Source: Marinobacterium mangrovicola (GTDB taxonomy: Bacteria > Pseudomonadota > Gammaproteobacteria > Pseudomonadales > Balneatricaceae). Taken from it: a DNA stretch of 64,000 nucleotides. Shown here piece after piece: positions 25,315-34,860 of the stretch (position 1 is the stretch's first letter; each line of letters starts with the position of its first letter). The notes below the pieces were generated by a model that had not been told where the DNA came from, made no database searches, and worked only from the letters and a program-made list of their open reading frames with translations. The position numbers and the translations under genes are program-made. The stretch lies in the NCBI RefSeq assembly GCF_004339595.1, contig NZ_SMFU01000007.1, positions 1,362,658-1,426,657 of the forward strand, read 5' to 3'.

Positions 25315-26430
25315 ATGCGCCAGGTCACACAAGCATCCCTGTTCGGCAGGGTCGATACCCTGAGCGAACGCCTCTACCAACTGCACCATGACCTGCTGGA
25401 TCACATCCCGCATATAGCCCGCATCGCCTGCGCGCTCTATGACCCCGACACCGATCTGTTGAAGACCTTCATCAACTGCACAACTGAAGGTAAGGCGATC
25501 AACGCTTACGAATACCGGCTAGCGGCCAGCCCGACGCTGTCCGAGCTGGCCAGGAACAGAACCTGCCGTGTCATCGATCAGATCAGCAGCGAAATTGCGC
25601 CGGGCAGCGCCCACTCGGACTGGCTGCTGGAACAGGGTTACCAATCATCCTTCACCATGCCGATGTTCAGCGGCGAACAGCTGCTGGGATTTATTTTTGT
25701 CGACAGCAAACTGACATCATGCTTCAACGCCAAGGCCCAGCGCGATCTTGCACTCTTCTGTAACCTGATCGTGATGGCGATCGACTCGGAGTTCCGCGCC
25801 ATTAAATCTCTGCTGGCCACAGCCCAGGCGGCCCGCGAGTTCGCTCACCTGAGAGACTTCGAAACCGGTTCTCATCTTAAACGGATGGCGCGCCTGTCAC
25901 GCCTGATCGCCAGAGCCGTTGCCGAACGACACCAGCTCAGCGACGAAGTAATCGAACACATCTATCTTTTCGCGCCGCTGCACGATATCGGCAAGATCGG
26001 CATTCCCGACCGAATTCTGTTGAAACAGGGCAGCCTCAGCGATGATGAGCGGGTCATCATGGAGCAGCACGTCGAGAAAGGGGTGCAGATTCTGCACAAG
26101 GTACTGGGCGACTATGAACTGGAGCACCTGAGCGATTCAAAGCTGATGCTGAACATCGTCGCCTATCACCATGAATTTATGGATGGCTCTGGCTACCCCA
26201 ACGGCCTGCTCGGTGACGAAATCCCGGTCGAGGCGCGTATTATCACCGCCGCCGATATCTTCGACGCTCTCACCAGCGCACGCCCTTATAAGGCGCCCTG
26301 GTCACCAAGCGATGCGCTTGAAGAACTGGAGCGGATGGCCAGGGCCGGCAAACTCGATCCCGAGTGTGTCGATGCGATCCGCAGTAATTTCGATGAGGCG
26401 TGCCGGATTATTACCGAGCTTTCCGATTAA
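25315..26430 (+). CDS. GAF and HD-GYP protein, probable cyclic di-GMP phosphodiesterase
   Basis: 371 residues. An N-terminal GAF-like sensor (about 15-165) precedes an HD-GYP domain (about 180-365). The metal and catalytic motifs are intact: HDIGKIGIPD and, downstream, YHHEFMDGSGYPNGL with the GYP triplet, then ADIFDALTSARPYK. This family opens cyclic di-GMP to pGpG/GMP. It has no membrane segment, so it is cytoplasmic. AGGGAAAG precedes ATG 25315. It is divergent from the PepSY-flavoprotein gene. Confidence 0.92.
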   Translation: MRQVTQASLFGRVDTLSERLYQLHHDLLDHIPHIARIACALYDPDTDLLKTFINCTTEGKAINAYEYRLAASPTLSELARNRTCRVIDQISSEIAPGSAHSDWLLEQGYQSSFTMPMFSGEQLLGFIFVDSKLTSCFNAKAQRDLALFCNLIVMAIDSEFRAIKSLLATAQAAREFAHLRDFETGSHLKRMARLSRLIARAVAERHQLSDEVIEHIYLFAPLHDIGKIGIPDRILLKQGSLSDDERVIMEQHVEKGVQILHKVLGDYELEHLSDSKLMLNIVAYHHEFMDGSGYPNGLLGDEIPVEARIITAADIFDALTSARPYKAPWSPSDALEELERMARAGKLDPECVDAIRSNFDEACRIITELSD

Positions 26431-26523
26431 GTGAGGGAAAGTTGGCGACCGGAAAATAGCCGCTGCGGCATGCTGACCCAGAAGACACGACACGCTTATA
26501 ACCATAGCGATAAGAGTAAAGAT

Positions 26524-26615
26524 CCACCTGCTATGCAGGTGGCTTTGCATCAAGCTCCCGATAAGGGAGCCTGGGTAAACCTACCGACGAATGCCGGGAT
26601 CACCGATGCTCGGCT
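26524..26615 (+). other. Tandem hairpins, possible structured RNA or IS200/IS605-type end
   Basis: CCACCTGC-TAT-GCAGGTGG (26524-26542) is followed 11 bases later by GCTCCC-GATAA-GGGAGC (26554-26570), and then by GCCG...CGGC around 26593-26614. Two perfect hairpins this close are unlikely by chance. The layout recalls the subterminal hairpins of single-strand transposons of the IS200/IS605 group, or a small RNA. No tnpA frame is visible, so it would be a solo end or an RNA gene. Confidence 0.35.
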
Positions 26616-26749
26616 GCACCGAAGGGGATGGATTGCTGCGCTCAGATAGCCATGAGACCTCGAGCCCCGTTATCGATATGGCATGAGAAAAAGCATGGCC
26701 TCGACTAAACGATCACCATCTCCATAAGAGGTGTTTTAAGAGCGACAAT

Positions 26750-26773
26750 AAAAAAGGACGCCCCAAGGCGCCC
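26750..26773 (-). terminator. Terminator of the iron alcohol dehydrogenase gene
   Basis: On the minus strand GGGCGCC pairs with GGCGTCC (one G-U pair), followed by TTTTTT, about 25 bases after the stop codon. Confidence 0.75.
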
Positions 26774-26798
26774 TTTCTATGCGTTACAAACCCAGGTC

Positions 26799-27950
26799 TT
26801 ACAACGCTGAGCGGAATACCTCGGCCACTTCCGCGTCAGTCAGAGTACGCGGGTTGGTCAGGCGGCAAACGTCTTTCTGCGCGTTTTCCACCATGGTCGG
26901 GATATCTTCCTCCTTCACGCCCAGCTCAGACAGGGTTTTGGGAATACCCACATCCTGCGCCAGCGCTTCGATGGATTCGATCGCCAGCATGGCGGCTTCG
27001 CGTTCAGACAGTCCTTCGGTGATCTCACCCAGGGCGTCGGCGATATCGGCGAAACGCTCGGTTTTGGCGATCAGGTTAACGCGGCAAACATGCGGTAGCA
27101 GCAGCGCGTTGCAGACACCGTGCGGCAGGTTATAGAAACCCCCGAGCTGGTGCGCCATGGCATGCACATAACCGAGGCTTGCGTTGTTGAACGCCATACC
27201 GGCCAGATACTCCGCGTAGGCCATCTTGTCGCGGGCTTCCATGTCTTCGCCACGGGCCACTGCTTTCCGCAGGTACTGGCCGATCAGGCGGATCGCCTGC
27301 AGCGCACAGGCATCGGTGATCGGGGTTGCGGCGGTGGATACATAGGCCTCTACGGCGTGGGTCAGTGCGTCCATACCGGTAGCGGCGGTCAGTGCCGGCG
27401 GCATATCGACCATCAGCTCCGGATCGTTGATAGCGATATCCGGTGTCACACGCCAGTCCACGATCGCCATTTTCACATGGTTAGAGGTGTTGGTGATGAT
27501 AGTGAAACGGGTCATTTCGCTGGCGGTACCGGCGGTGGTGTTAACCGCGATGTACGGTGGCAGTTTTTCCTTCGCCTGATCCACACCTTCGTAGTCATGA
27601 ATCTTGCCGCCACCGGTGGCTACCAGGCCTACCGCTTTACAACAGTCATGGGCGCTACCGCCGCCCAGAGAGATCAGCATATCGCAGCCGTGTTCCCGGT
27701 AAACCGCCAGCCCCTCTTCCACATTGGTATCTGTGGGGTTGGGCACGGTGCCGTCGTAAACCACGCTCTCGATACCGTCACTACCGAGTAGTTCGGTCAG
27801 GCGTGCGGTGTAACCCAGTGCAGTCATACCCTTATCTGCAACTACCAACGGCTTTTTGCCACCGAGCGCGCGCACGCGGTTCGGCAGATCCTGAAAGCAT
27901 CCAGCCCCCATCAGGGATACATTGGGGACAAAAAATTCCTGAGTAGCCAT
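26799..27950 (-). CDS. Iron-containing (group III) alcohol dehydrogenase
   Basis: 383 residues from ATG 27950; an ATG 15 bases upstream overlaps the ribosome-binding site GGAGG, so the inner start is preferred. Family marks: GGGSAHDCCKAVGL (NAD-binding, near residue 97), the metal-ligand histidine region with ALTHAVEAYVS, and HAMAHQLGGFYNLPHGVCNALLLPHV (about 258-283), which carries the conserved iron-ligand histidines. The enzyme interconverts alcohols and aldehydes with NAD(H). An acetaldehyde- or ethanol-type substrate would fit the ethanolamine operon 7 kb away, but that link is speculative. Confidence 0.93.
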   Translation of the reverse strand: MATQEFFVPNVSLMGAGCFQDLPNRVRALGGKKPLVVADKGMTALGYTARLTELLGSDGIESVVYDGTVPNPTDTNVEEGLAVYREHGCDMLISLGGGSAHDCCKAVGLVATGGGKIHDYEGVDQAKEKLPPYIAVNTTAGTASEMTRFTIITNTSNHVKMAIVDWRVTPDIAINDPELMVDMPPALTAATGMDALTHAVEAYVSTAATPITDACALQAIRLIGQYLRKAVARGEDMEARDKMAYAEYLAGMAFNNASLGYVHAMAHQLGGFYNLPHGVCNALLLPHVCRVNLIAKTERFADIADALGEITEGLSEREAAMLAIESIEALAQDVGIPKTLSELGVKEEDIPTMVENAQKDVCRLTNPRTLTDAEVAEVFRSAL

Positions 27951-28246
27951 GGTACGTACCTCCATTTATGTCATTAACGGATGCTGCAATCCAACACATA
28001 GAGCAACTGCATCACTGGTAACCAGTGTAGTGACCGAAATCGGTTAACACGTTGATCTGAAGCGGGAAAAAGCTTGAAAACCGACACTCTTTTGCAAACG
28101 CTCAGTTGCATAAAATGTATTTGAAACACATCTGCGACATATGTGAGCGGTTCTCACGACAAAATGAGAGAGGCTCAGGGAGTTAGCGGTCGTTTTGCAG
28201 TACAATGTGCGCCCTGAGTTTTAACCGGACCTATGGAAAGCGACAC

Positions 28247-31200
28247 GTGAGCGACACCAATTTGCCAAACACCCTGCGCGCCACTCTGGAAAGCACCCTG
28301 AAAAACCGCATCATGATTCTTGATGGCGGTATGGGCACACAGATTCAGTCACTGGGGCTGGAAGAAGCCGATTACCGTGGCGAACGTTTTGCCGACTGGC
28401 ACCTGGATGTAAAGGGTAACAACGACCTGCTGGTGCTCACCCAGCCGACCATGATTCGTGATATCCACCGCCAGTATCTCGAAGCGGGCGCCGATATCAT
28501 CGAGACCAACACGTTCAACGCCACGCAGATCGCTATGGCGGACTACGAGATGGAATCGCTTTCGCGCGAGATCAACGTGGTGGCCGCGCGTCTGGCAAAA
28601 GAGGCCTGCGCCGAGGTTAGCGCCAAAACAGGTACGCCCCGTTACGTGGCTGGTGTACTGGGCCCAACCAACCGTACCGCCAGTATCTCACCGGATGTGA
28701 ACGACCCGGGCTACCGTAACGTTACCTTCGATGCACTGGTGGAAGCCTACACCGAGTCCGTCGACGGACTGGTCGAGGGTGGCTCCGATATCATCCTGAT
28801 CGAAACTATTTTTGACACCCTGAACGCCAAGGCGGCGATCTTTGCGGTCGAGCAGTACTTCGACGATCACGATATCCGTCTGCCGGTGATGATCTCCGGT
28901 ACCATCACCGACGCGTCCGGCCGTACCCTTTCGGGCCAGACCACCGAAGCGTTCTGGAACTCCATTCGCCACGCAAATCCGATCAGCGTCGGCCTCAACT
29001 GTGCACTCGGTCCGAAGCAGCTGCGTCAGTATGTCGAAGAGCTGTCCCGCGTGGCAGATACCTTTGTATCCGTGCACCCCAACGCGGGTCTGCCCAACGC
29101 CTTCGGTGAATACGATGAAACGCCGGAAGAGATGCGCGACGAGATCCGCGAATGGGCCCAGTCTGGCCTGGTGAACATCGTCGGCGGCTGCTGCGGTACC
29201 ACACCCGAGCATATCCGCGTGATCCGCGAAGGCCTGCTGGATCAGGACCCGCGTGAACTGCCGGAACTGGCGGTTGAGTGCCGCCTGTCCGGTCTGGAGC
29301 CGATGAACATCGGCGCCGACACCCTCTTTGTGAACGTCGGTGAGCGTACCAACGTCACCGGTTCCGCCCGCTTCCGCCGCCTGATCAAGGAAGGCGACTA
29401 CGAGACCGCGCTGGAAGTGGCGCGTCAGCAGGTGGAGAACGGCGCCCAAGTGATCGATATCAACATGGATGAGGGGATGCTCGACGCCATCGCGGCGATG
29501 AACCGTTTCCTCAACCTGATCGCCTCCGAGCCCGATATCTCGCGTGTGCCGGTGATGCTCGACTCCTCCAAGTGGGAAGTGATGGAAGAAGGCCTGAAGC
29601 GTATTCAGGGCAAGGGGGTGGTCAACTCCATCAGCTTGAAAGAAGGCGAAGAGAAGTTTATCGCCCAGGCACGCAAGATCCGCCTTTACGGTGCTGCCGT
29701 GGTCGTAATGGCGTTTGATGAGACCGGCCAGGCCGATACTTACGAGCGCAAGATCGAGATCTGCGAACGCTCCTACCGGGTGCTGGTCGACAAGGTTGGC
29801 TTCCCGCCGGAAGATATCATCTTCGACCCGAACATCTTCGCCATCGCCACCGGTATCGAAGAGCACGACAACTACGCCGTGGACTTCATCAACGCCACCG
29901 GCTGGATCAAGAAGAACCTGCCCTACGCCAAGGTGTCCGGCGGCGTCTCCAACGTGTCGTTCTCCTTCCGCGGCAACGACAAGGTGCGTGAGGCGATCCA
30001 CTGCGTATTCCTCTACCACGCCATCCAGAAAGGGATGGACATGGGTATCGTCAACGCCGGCCAGCTGGCGATTTATGACGACCTGCCGGAAGATCTGCGC
30101 GAACACGTTGAAGATATCGTGCTGAACCGTCGTGAAGACGGTACCGAACGGATGCTGGAGCTGGCCGAGAAATACCGGGGCGGCGCGTCTGAATCCTCCG
30201 TGCAGCAGGATCTGGCGTGGCGCGACTGGCCGGTCAACGAGCGTCTGTCTCACGCCTTGGTCAAGGGCGTGGCCGACTATATCGACGAAGACGTTGAAGA
30301 GTGCCGCCACAACTATGAGCGCCCGCTTCAGGTGATCGAAGGCCCGCTGATGGACGGCATGGGCATCGTCGGCGACCTGTTCGGTTCCGGTAAGATGTTC
30401 CTGCCGCAGGTGGTCAAGTCCGCCCGCGTCATGAAAAAGGCCGTGGCCTACCTGATGCCTTACATCGAGGAAGAGAAAGCAGGCAACGCCAGCAGCTCCG
30501 CCGGTAAGGTGATCATGGCCACCGTTAAGGGCGACGTGCACGATATCGGCAAAAACATCGTCGGCGTGGTGCTGCAGTGTAACAACTTCGAGATCATCGA
30601 CCTGGGCGTCATGGTGCCGGCCGAGAAGATCCTGCAGACCGCCCGTGACGAGAATGCCGATATCATCGGTCTCTCCGGCCTGATCACACCGTCACTGGAT
30701 GAGATGGTCCACGTAGCGAAAGAGATGCAGCGTCAGGGCTTCACCATTCCGCTGATGATCGGTGGCGCCACCACCTCCAAGGCGCACACCGCGGTGAAGA
30801 TCGAGCCGAACTACAAGAACAACCAGGTGGTGCATGTCACCAACGCCTCCCGTTCTGTCGGCGTTGCCTCCGCCCTGCTGTCGGAAACCCGCCGCGAAGC
30901 GTTCGTTACCGAGATTCAGGCCGACTATGCCGCGGTACGTGAGCGTCACGCAGCGCGTCAGAACGACCAGCGCCGGGTAACCATCGAAGCCGCCCGCGAC
31001 AACTGCTTCAAGATCGACTGGGATAACTACACCCCGCCGAAGCCGATGCAGCCAGGCATCCAGGTGTTCGATGACTACGACCTGGAAGAGCTGAGCCACT
31101 ACATCGACTGGACGCCGTTCTTCCAGTCCTGGGAACTGGCCGGCCGCTTCCCGCGCATTCTCGATGATGAGATCGTCGGCGAAGAAGCGCGCAAGCTGTA

Positions 31201-31966
31201 TGAAGACGCCAGGGTGATGCTGCGCGATATCATCGACAACAAGAAGCTCAAGGCCCGTGCCGTCATCGGTCTGTTCCCGGCCAACTCTGTCGGCCACGAC
31301 GATATCGAGCTCTACACCGATGACAGCCGCGATACCGTGAAGATGCGCCTGCATCACCTGCGCCAGCAGATGCAGAAGGTCGAAGGCAAGCCGAACATGT
31401 GCCTCACCGACTTTGTCGCACCGAAAGAGAGCGGCAAAGAGGATTACGTCGGTGCCTTCGCGGTGACCGCCGGCATCGGTATCGACGAGATCGTCGCCGC
31501 GTATGAAGCCGATCACGACGACTACAACTCGATCATGATCAAAGCGCTGGCCGACCGTCTGGCGGAAGCCTTTGCCGAGCGCATGCACGAGCGCGTGCGT
31601 AAAGAGTTCTGGGGCTACGCTGCCGAAGAGAGCTTCGAGAACGACGATCTGATCCGCGAGCGCTACACCGGCATCCGTCCGGCACCGGGTTACCCCGCCT
31701 GTCCGGATCACACCGAGAAGGCACTGCTGTGGGAACTCCTCGACGTGGACAACACCGCTGGCATGACCCTGACCGACAGTTACGCCATGCTGCCGACCGC
31801 CGCGGTCAGCGGCTGGTACTTCAGCCATCCTGACTCCACCTACTTTGGTGTAGCCAAGATCAGCGAAGATCAGGTCGAAAGCTACGCCAAGCGCAAAGGC
31901 ATGAGCATGGATGAAGCCGAACGCTGGCTGGCGCCGAACCTGGGCTACGAGCCGGAACAGGGCTGA
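28247..31966 (+). CDS. metH: Cobalamin-dependent methionine synthase
   Basis: 1239 residues from GTG 28247, supported by GGAAAG seven bases upstream; E. coli MetH is 1227. Domain order is standard. Homocysteine-binding (about 10-335) has zinc cysteines in GLNCALG and GGCCGTT. Pterin-binding follows (about 350-640; [16 protein letters not shown]). The B12 module (about 650-900) has the cobalt-ligand histidine in GDVHDIGKN. The C-terminal AdoMet reactivation domain (about 920-1239) has [15 protein letters not shown]. It methylates homocysteine from 5-methyl-tetrahydrofolate. I saw no cobalamin or SAH riboswitch in the 296-base upstream gap. Confidence 0.97.
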   Translation: MSDTNLPNTLRATLESTLKNRIMILDGGMGTQIQSLGLEEADYRGERFADWHLDVKGNNDLLVLTQPTMIRDIHRQYLEAGADIIETNTFNATQIAMADYEMESLSREINVVAARLAKEACAEVSAKTGTPRYVAGVLGPTNRTASISPDVNDPGYRNVTFDALVEAYTESVDGLVEGGSDIILIETIFDTLNAKAAIFAVEQYFDDHDIRLPVMISGTITDASGRTLSGQTTEAFWNSIRHANPISVGLNCALGPKQLRQYVEELSRVADTFVSVHPNAGLPNAFGEYDETPEEMRDEIREWAQSGLVNIVGGCCGTTPEHIRVIREGLLDQDPRELPELAVECRLSGLEPMNIGADTLFVNVGERTNVTGSARFRRLIKEGDYETALEVARQQVENGAQVIDINMDEGMLDAIAAMNRFLNLIASEPDISRVPVMLDSSKWEVMEEGLKRIQGKGVVNSISLKEGEEKFIAQARKIRLYGAAVVVMAFDETGQADTYERKIEICERSYRVLVDKVGFPPEDIIFDPNIFAIATGIEEHDNYAVDFINATGWIKKNLPYAKVSGGVSNVSFSFRGNDKVREAIHCVFLYHAIQKGMDMGIVNAGQLAIYDDLPEDLREHVEDIVLNRREDGTERMLELAEKYRGGASESSVQQDLAWRDWPVNERLSHALVKGVADYIDEDVEECRHNYERPLQVIEGPLMDGMGIVGDLFGSGKMFLPQVVKSARVMKKAVAYLMPYIEEEKAGNASSSAGKVIMATVKGDVHDIGKNIVGVVLQCNNFEIIDLGVMVPAEKILQTARDENADIIGLSGLITPSLDEMVHVAKEMQRQGFTIPLMIGGATTSKAHTAVKIEPNYKNNQVVHVTNASRSVGVASALLSETRREAFVTEIQADYAAVRERHAARQNDQRRVTIEAARDNCFKIDWDNYTPPKPMQPGIQVFDDYDLEELSHYIDWTPFFQSWELAGRFPRILDDEIVGEEARKLYEDARVMLRDIIDNKKLKARAVIGLFPANSVGHDDIELYTDDSRDTVKMRLHHLRQQMQKVEGKPNMCLTDFVAPKESGKEDYVGAFAVTAGIGIDEIVAAYEADHDDYNSIMIKALADRLAEAFAERMHERVRKEFWGYAAEESFENDDLIRERYTGIRPAPGYPACPDHTEKALLWELLDVDNTAGMTLTDSYAMLPTAAVSGWYFSHPDSTYFGVAKISEDQVESYAKRKGMSMDEAERWLAPNLGYEPEQG

Positions 31967-31986
31967 TAACCGATAAGAAAGATCAA

Positions 31987-32020
31987 ACGGCGCGGGCTAA
32001 TCCCCGCGCCGTTTTTGTTT
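31987..32020 (+). terminator. Rho-independent terminator of metH
   Basis: CGGCGCGGG (31988-31996) pairs with CCCGCGCCG (32003-32011) around a six-base loop, followed by TTTTTGTTTT. It begins about 20 bases after the metH stop. Confidence 0.9.
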
Positions 32021-32060
32021 TATGGCCGTCAGATCTCTAAGGTCCGCCTTGGCCACCCAC

Positions 32061-33515
32061 CTATCTGCCAGCACACCAGGTTCGGCTCATCATCGCCAGA
32101 AGCATGCAAACCAGTACAGCTGCCACCAGGTTGTATAGCATCCCCGCAACGAAGGCCGATACATACTGACCCGCTTGCACGCCCATCTCCTGATCAGCTC
32201 CCAGCTCCGCAACAAACAAAATACCGACCACCGCCACACCTAATGCCGCGCCGACCTGCTGAACCGTCGAAATTACACCCGATGCCATCCCTGCCTGCGA
32301 CTCCTCGACAAAGCCGAGCACCAGGTTAAGCAGCGGCGTCATGATAATGCCCTGTCCGGCGCCTACCATTATCAATACAGGAATTAGCCTGGTCGGTTCC
32401 AACGCTGCACCCGCCAGATATACCTGCGTAATCAGCAACCCAATCGACACCGCATACACCAGTGCGCCAAAGACTAAGGCACGGGAACCCAAGCGCGCCA
32501 CCTGACCTGGAGCAGCCAGGGATGCCAGTAGAAAGCCGAGGCTGCAGGGGGCAAAGATGCTCCCTGCGATAAACGGATCAAGCCCTAACCCGTTCTGCAC
32601 CAGCAGAGCGAAACAGAGAAAAAATGAACTGGACGTTGAATAGACCAGTAGCACCAGCACAGCGCCCAGTGCGAAACGTCGCTCTGTGATTAAACCCATA
32701 TTCACCAAGGGTAGTCGCCCAGCAATACGCCTCCGCTCCTGTTGCCGGTAAAACAGCAGGAGAACGAGCACCCCGGCACACAACGCCCATAGGCTCCAGG
32801 CTGGCCAGCCCTGTCCGGCTCCCTCGATCATCGGCACCAGTAATAGCGTAAGCGCCGTGCTGACCAACGCAACGCCCGTCCAATCCAGGGCCGAGCGCTG
32901 CGGAGATCGGGATTCTGGGATGTGACGCGCCATTGCGATGGCGATTAGGCCGATAGGCACATTGATGAGAAAAATGCTGCGCCAGCCCGACCCAAACAGG
33001 TCGATATATACCAGCCATCCACCCAGCACCTGGCCAGCAATAGCAGCCAGCCCCAGTGTCATACCCAGCAGACCGAAGGCACGGGAGCTGTCGTTTGCAT
33101 CGAAGTTAACCCGGATGGAGGCATAAACCTGCGGGAACAGCAAAGCAGCCGCCAGCCCCTGTAACACCCTCGCGCCGATCAGGAAGGTGGCGCTGGGCGC
33201 CAGTCCGCATAACGCTGACGCCAGGGTGAAGCCTGCCATACCGATAACAAACAGGCGCCGGCGGCCAAACAGGTCGCCCAGCCGACCACCCGTAATCAGC
33301 ATAACGCCGAACGCCAACTCGTAACTGACAACGATAAGGCTTATCTGCGCAAAGCTCGTTCCCAGTCCGGCCTGCATACTGGGAATGGCGACATTGACTA
33401 CAAACAGGTCGAAAATTGTCACAAAGCCCGCCAGTAACAGCACCGACAAACCAAGCCAGGGTGGGCTACTGATAGCCTGCGCGGCCATGGCGGAAGGACA
33501 GAAATTTGATCTCAT
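32061..33515 (-). CDS. MFS multidrug exporter, DHA2 (14-helix) family
   Basis: 484 residues with about 14 hydrophobic helices, the DHA2/EmrB-QacA layout. The MFS loop motif reads GGRLGDLFGRRRLF (about 75-90), and the antiporter motif C region is GVALVSTALTLLLVPMIEG-like further on. It probably exports drugs or toxic compounds by proton antiport. GGAGATACTAG precedes ATG 33515. The XRE-type regulator gene starts 107 bases away on the other strand and is its likely controller. Confidence 0.9.
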   Translation of the reverse strand: MRSNFCPSAMAAQAISSPPWLGLSVLLLAGFVTIFDLFVVNVAIPSMQAGLGTSFAQISLIVVSYELAFGVMLITGGRLGDLFGRRRLFVIGMAGFTLASALCGLAPSATFLIGARVLQGLAAALLFPQVYASIRVNFDANDSSRAFGLLGMTLGLAAIAGQVLGGWLVYIDLFGSGWRSIFLINVPIGLIAIAMARHIPESRSPQRSALDWTGVALVSTALTLLLVPMIEGAGQGWPAWSLWALCAGVLVLLLFYRQQERRRIAGRLPLVNMGLITERRFALGAVLVLLVYSTSSSFFLCFALLVQNGLGLDPFIAGSIFAPCSLGFLLASLAAPGQVARLGSRALVFGALVYAVSIGLLITQVYLAGAALEPTRLIPVLIMVGAGQGIIMTPLLNLVLGFVEESQAGMASGVISTVQQVGAALGVAVVGILFVAELGADQEMGVQAGQYVSAFVAGMLYNLVAAVLVCMLLAMMSRTWCAGR

Positions 33516-33622
33516 CTAGTATCTCCAGTGTTATCCAGGCTTCAGATGCGATCATTCTCACCGCCCTTTTAAAGGGTTACAATTTAACCATTTATACTAT
33601 TACTAAAAGCAACTCGATAACG

Positions 33623-34426
33623 ATGCGAACACTCAAGCGAACCCGTCACGACCTGGCTGACTTCCTGCGTGCACGCAGGGAGCGGCTATCACCTGCCGAA
33701 GTAGGCCTGCCCAGCGGAAGCCGTCGTCGCACCCCGGGACTACGCCGGGAAGAGGTCGCGGCACTAGCCGGTGTTGGTCTCACCTGGTACACCTGGTTGG
33801 AACAGGGACGTGACATTGGAGTTTCGGCGGCGTTTCTGGACAGTCTGGCTCGAGTACTCAAGCTGAATGCGGCAGAGCGACGTCATCTGTTCTTGCTGGC
33901 CCATGAGCGCCCGCCGGCCGAACCGGGAAAAACCTGGTGCGTACTACCGCCGATGGTGCGCCGCCTAATGCACGATCTGCCGCATCCTGCTTTTGTGCTC
34001 AATCTGCGATGGGACGTACTGGGATTCAATGCGCACGCCGAGCGGGTCTTCAGCTTTGAAAAGCATCCCCCGGAACGGCGCAACCTGCTCTGGCTACTGT
34101 TCACCGATGCAACGCTGCGCGAACTGTTCGTCAATTGGGACGAGCAGGTACCGCTCATGCTGTCGAGTTTCCGCCGTGACTTCGCACGCGCCACAAATGA
34201 ACCCGATATTAAGGAGTTGGTGGACGAACTCGAAAGGGTCTCGCCCGAGTTCAAGTCATTTTGGCGCCAGCACGATGTCCATGCCCCCTGCACGGGCGTG
34301 CGCCGGTTGATGCTCAATGGTAAAGCTGAGTCATACGAGCATACCTCTCTGACCATCGATGAAGATCGACACCTGCGACTGGTGATCTACATGCCGCAAC
34401 AAGGCGGCACTATATCCTCCGCCTGA
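33623..34426 (+). CDS. XRE-family regulator with MmyB-like ligand-binding domain
   Basis: 267 residues from ATG 33623; 39 upstream codons in the same frame overlap the divergent promoter region and are rejected. The N-terminal helix-turn-helix (about 8-80) reads LADFLRARRERLSPAEVGLP, then RRTPGLRREEVAALAGVGLTWYTWLEQGRD, the typical start of this family. The C-terminal domain (about 110-260) matches MmyB-like, PAS-fold ligand-binding regions (NLRWDVLGFNAHAERVF). It is paired divergently with an MFS exporter, a common regulator-exporter arrangement, and probably represses it. Confidence 0.92.
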   Translation: MRTLKRTRHDLADFLRARRERLSPAEVGLPSGSRRRTPGLRREEVAALAGVGLTWYTWLEQGRDIGVSAAFLDSLARVLKLNAAERRHLFLLAHERPPAEPGKTWCVLPPMVRRLMHDLPHPAFVLNLRWDVLGFNAHAERVFSFEKHPPERRNLLWLLFTDATLRELFVNWDEQVPLMLSSFRRDFARATNEPDIKELVDELERVSPEFKSFWRQHDVHAPCTGVRRLMLNGKAESYEHTSLTIDEDRHLRLVIYMPQQGGTISSA

Positions 34427-34624
34427 ACCAAATCGAGTTATTCACGACGTTCATCCCCGTTGCAAAGAAGCAGGCGGATCTACTTTTACAGTTCCTCCAG
34501 TGGGCGCTCCCTTCAGGCATTTGCCGGTTATTCACCTAGCAAGCCACCTGCTCTACTCTTTGACCTTTAATGCACTCTATTGAGGTTACATAGCTGACGG
34601 ATACTGCACTTGATGATGCATGCC

Positions 34625-34639
34625 GCACCCAATAAGTGC
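34625..34639. promoter_or_regulatory. NtrC-like binding site (GCAC-N7-GTGC)
   Basis: GCACCCAATAAGTGC has the exact GCAC-N7-GTGC core of NtrC sites and lies about 130-150 bases upstream of the sigma-54-like promoter, the usual enhancer distance. One site of this kind can occur by chance; NtrC targets often have two. Confidence 0.4.
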
Positions 34640-34761
34640 ATCCAGGTCGCTTCAACGACTGCGCGTGTCGCCGTTAAAACAGCCCTTCCTGTTCGTATAC
34701 ATACAGAAAAACATCTATAGCCAATTGTTTTTATTAAACAAAAACGATTTTGCCAATTTGC

Positions 34762-34778
34762 GATACCGTTTTGGTATC
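34762..34778. promoter_or_regulatory. Perfect 6-5-6 palindrome overlapping the eut promoter
   Basis: GATACC and GGTATC flank GTTTT. Its right arm overlaps the -24 element of the sigma-54-like promoter, so a protein bound here would block RNA polymerase. Candidate repressor site. Confidence 0.4.
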
Positions 34779-34787
34779 TACTTTGCA
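34771..34787 (+). promoter_or_regulatory. Sigma-54-like promoter of eutBC-amt
   Basis: TTGGTATCTACTTTGCA has GG (34773-34774) and GC (34785-34786) separated by ten bases, the invariant sigma-54 spacing, plus TTGCA at -12. Three consensus bases in the middle differ. Transcription would start near 34798, leaving a leader of about 62 bases. Confidence 0.5.
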
Positions 34788-34860
34788 AATACACTACTGA
34801 GCACAAAAAATTCCCCTGAGTATATTTTTTAGGGGCCAAGCGGTCGGTAGAGGTTTTTCC

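Larger units (their letters stand above)
26431..26798. other. Intergenic region with tandem hairpins after the HD-GYP gene
   Basis: 368 bases with no accepted gene between the convergent HD-GYP and iron alcohol dehydrogenase genes. It contains two tight hairpins in tandem plus a third weaker one (26524-26615, listed separately) and the terminator of the dehydrogenase gene. Confidence 0.55.
34427..34860. other. Control region upstream of the ethanolamine operon
   Basis: 434 bases without a gene. Its right two thirds are AT-rich and hold an NtrC-like site (34625-34639), a perfect palindrome (34762-34778), a sigma-54-like promoter (34771-34787) and, in the leader, CCCCT/AGGGG (34813-34835). These are listed separately, except the last. 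AGAGGT lies eight bases before the eutB ATG. Confidence 0.6.

Noticed and set aside
27951-28246. Possible SAH, SAM or cobalamin riboswitch before metH
   Set aside because: No B12 box or recognisable conserved core was found; the region has only short imperfect repeats.
28688-30541. 617-codon minus-strand open frame
   Set aside because: It lies wholly antisense to metH, whose domains are unmistakable. The frame stays open because of GC-biased third codon positions.
30692-31828. 378-codon minus-strand open frame
   Set aside because: Antisense to the B12/AdoMet part of metH; shadow frame.
34427-34860. Possible cobalamin riboswitch before eutB
   Set aside because: No B12 box was found. The region is explained better by promoter and operator elements.
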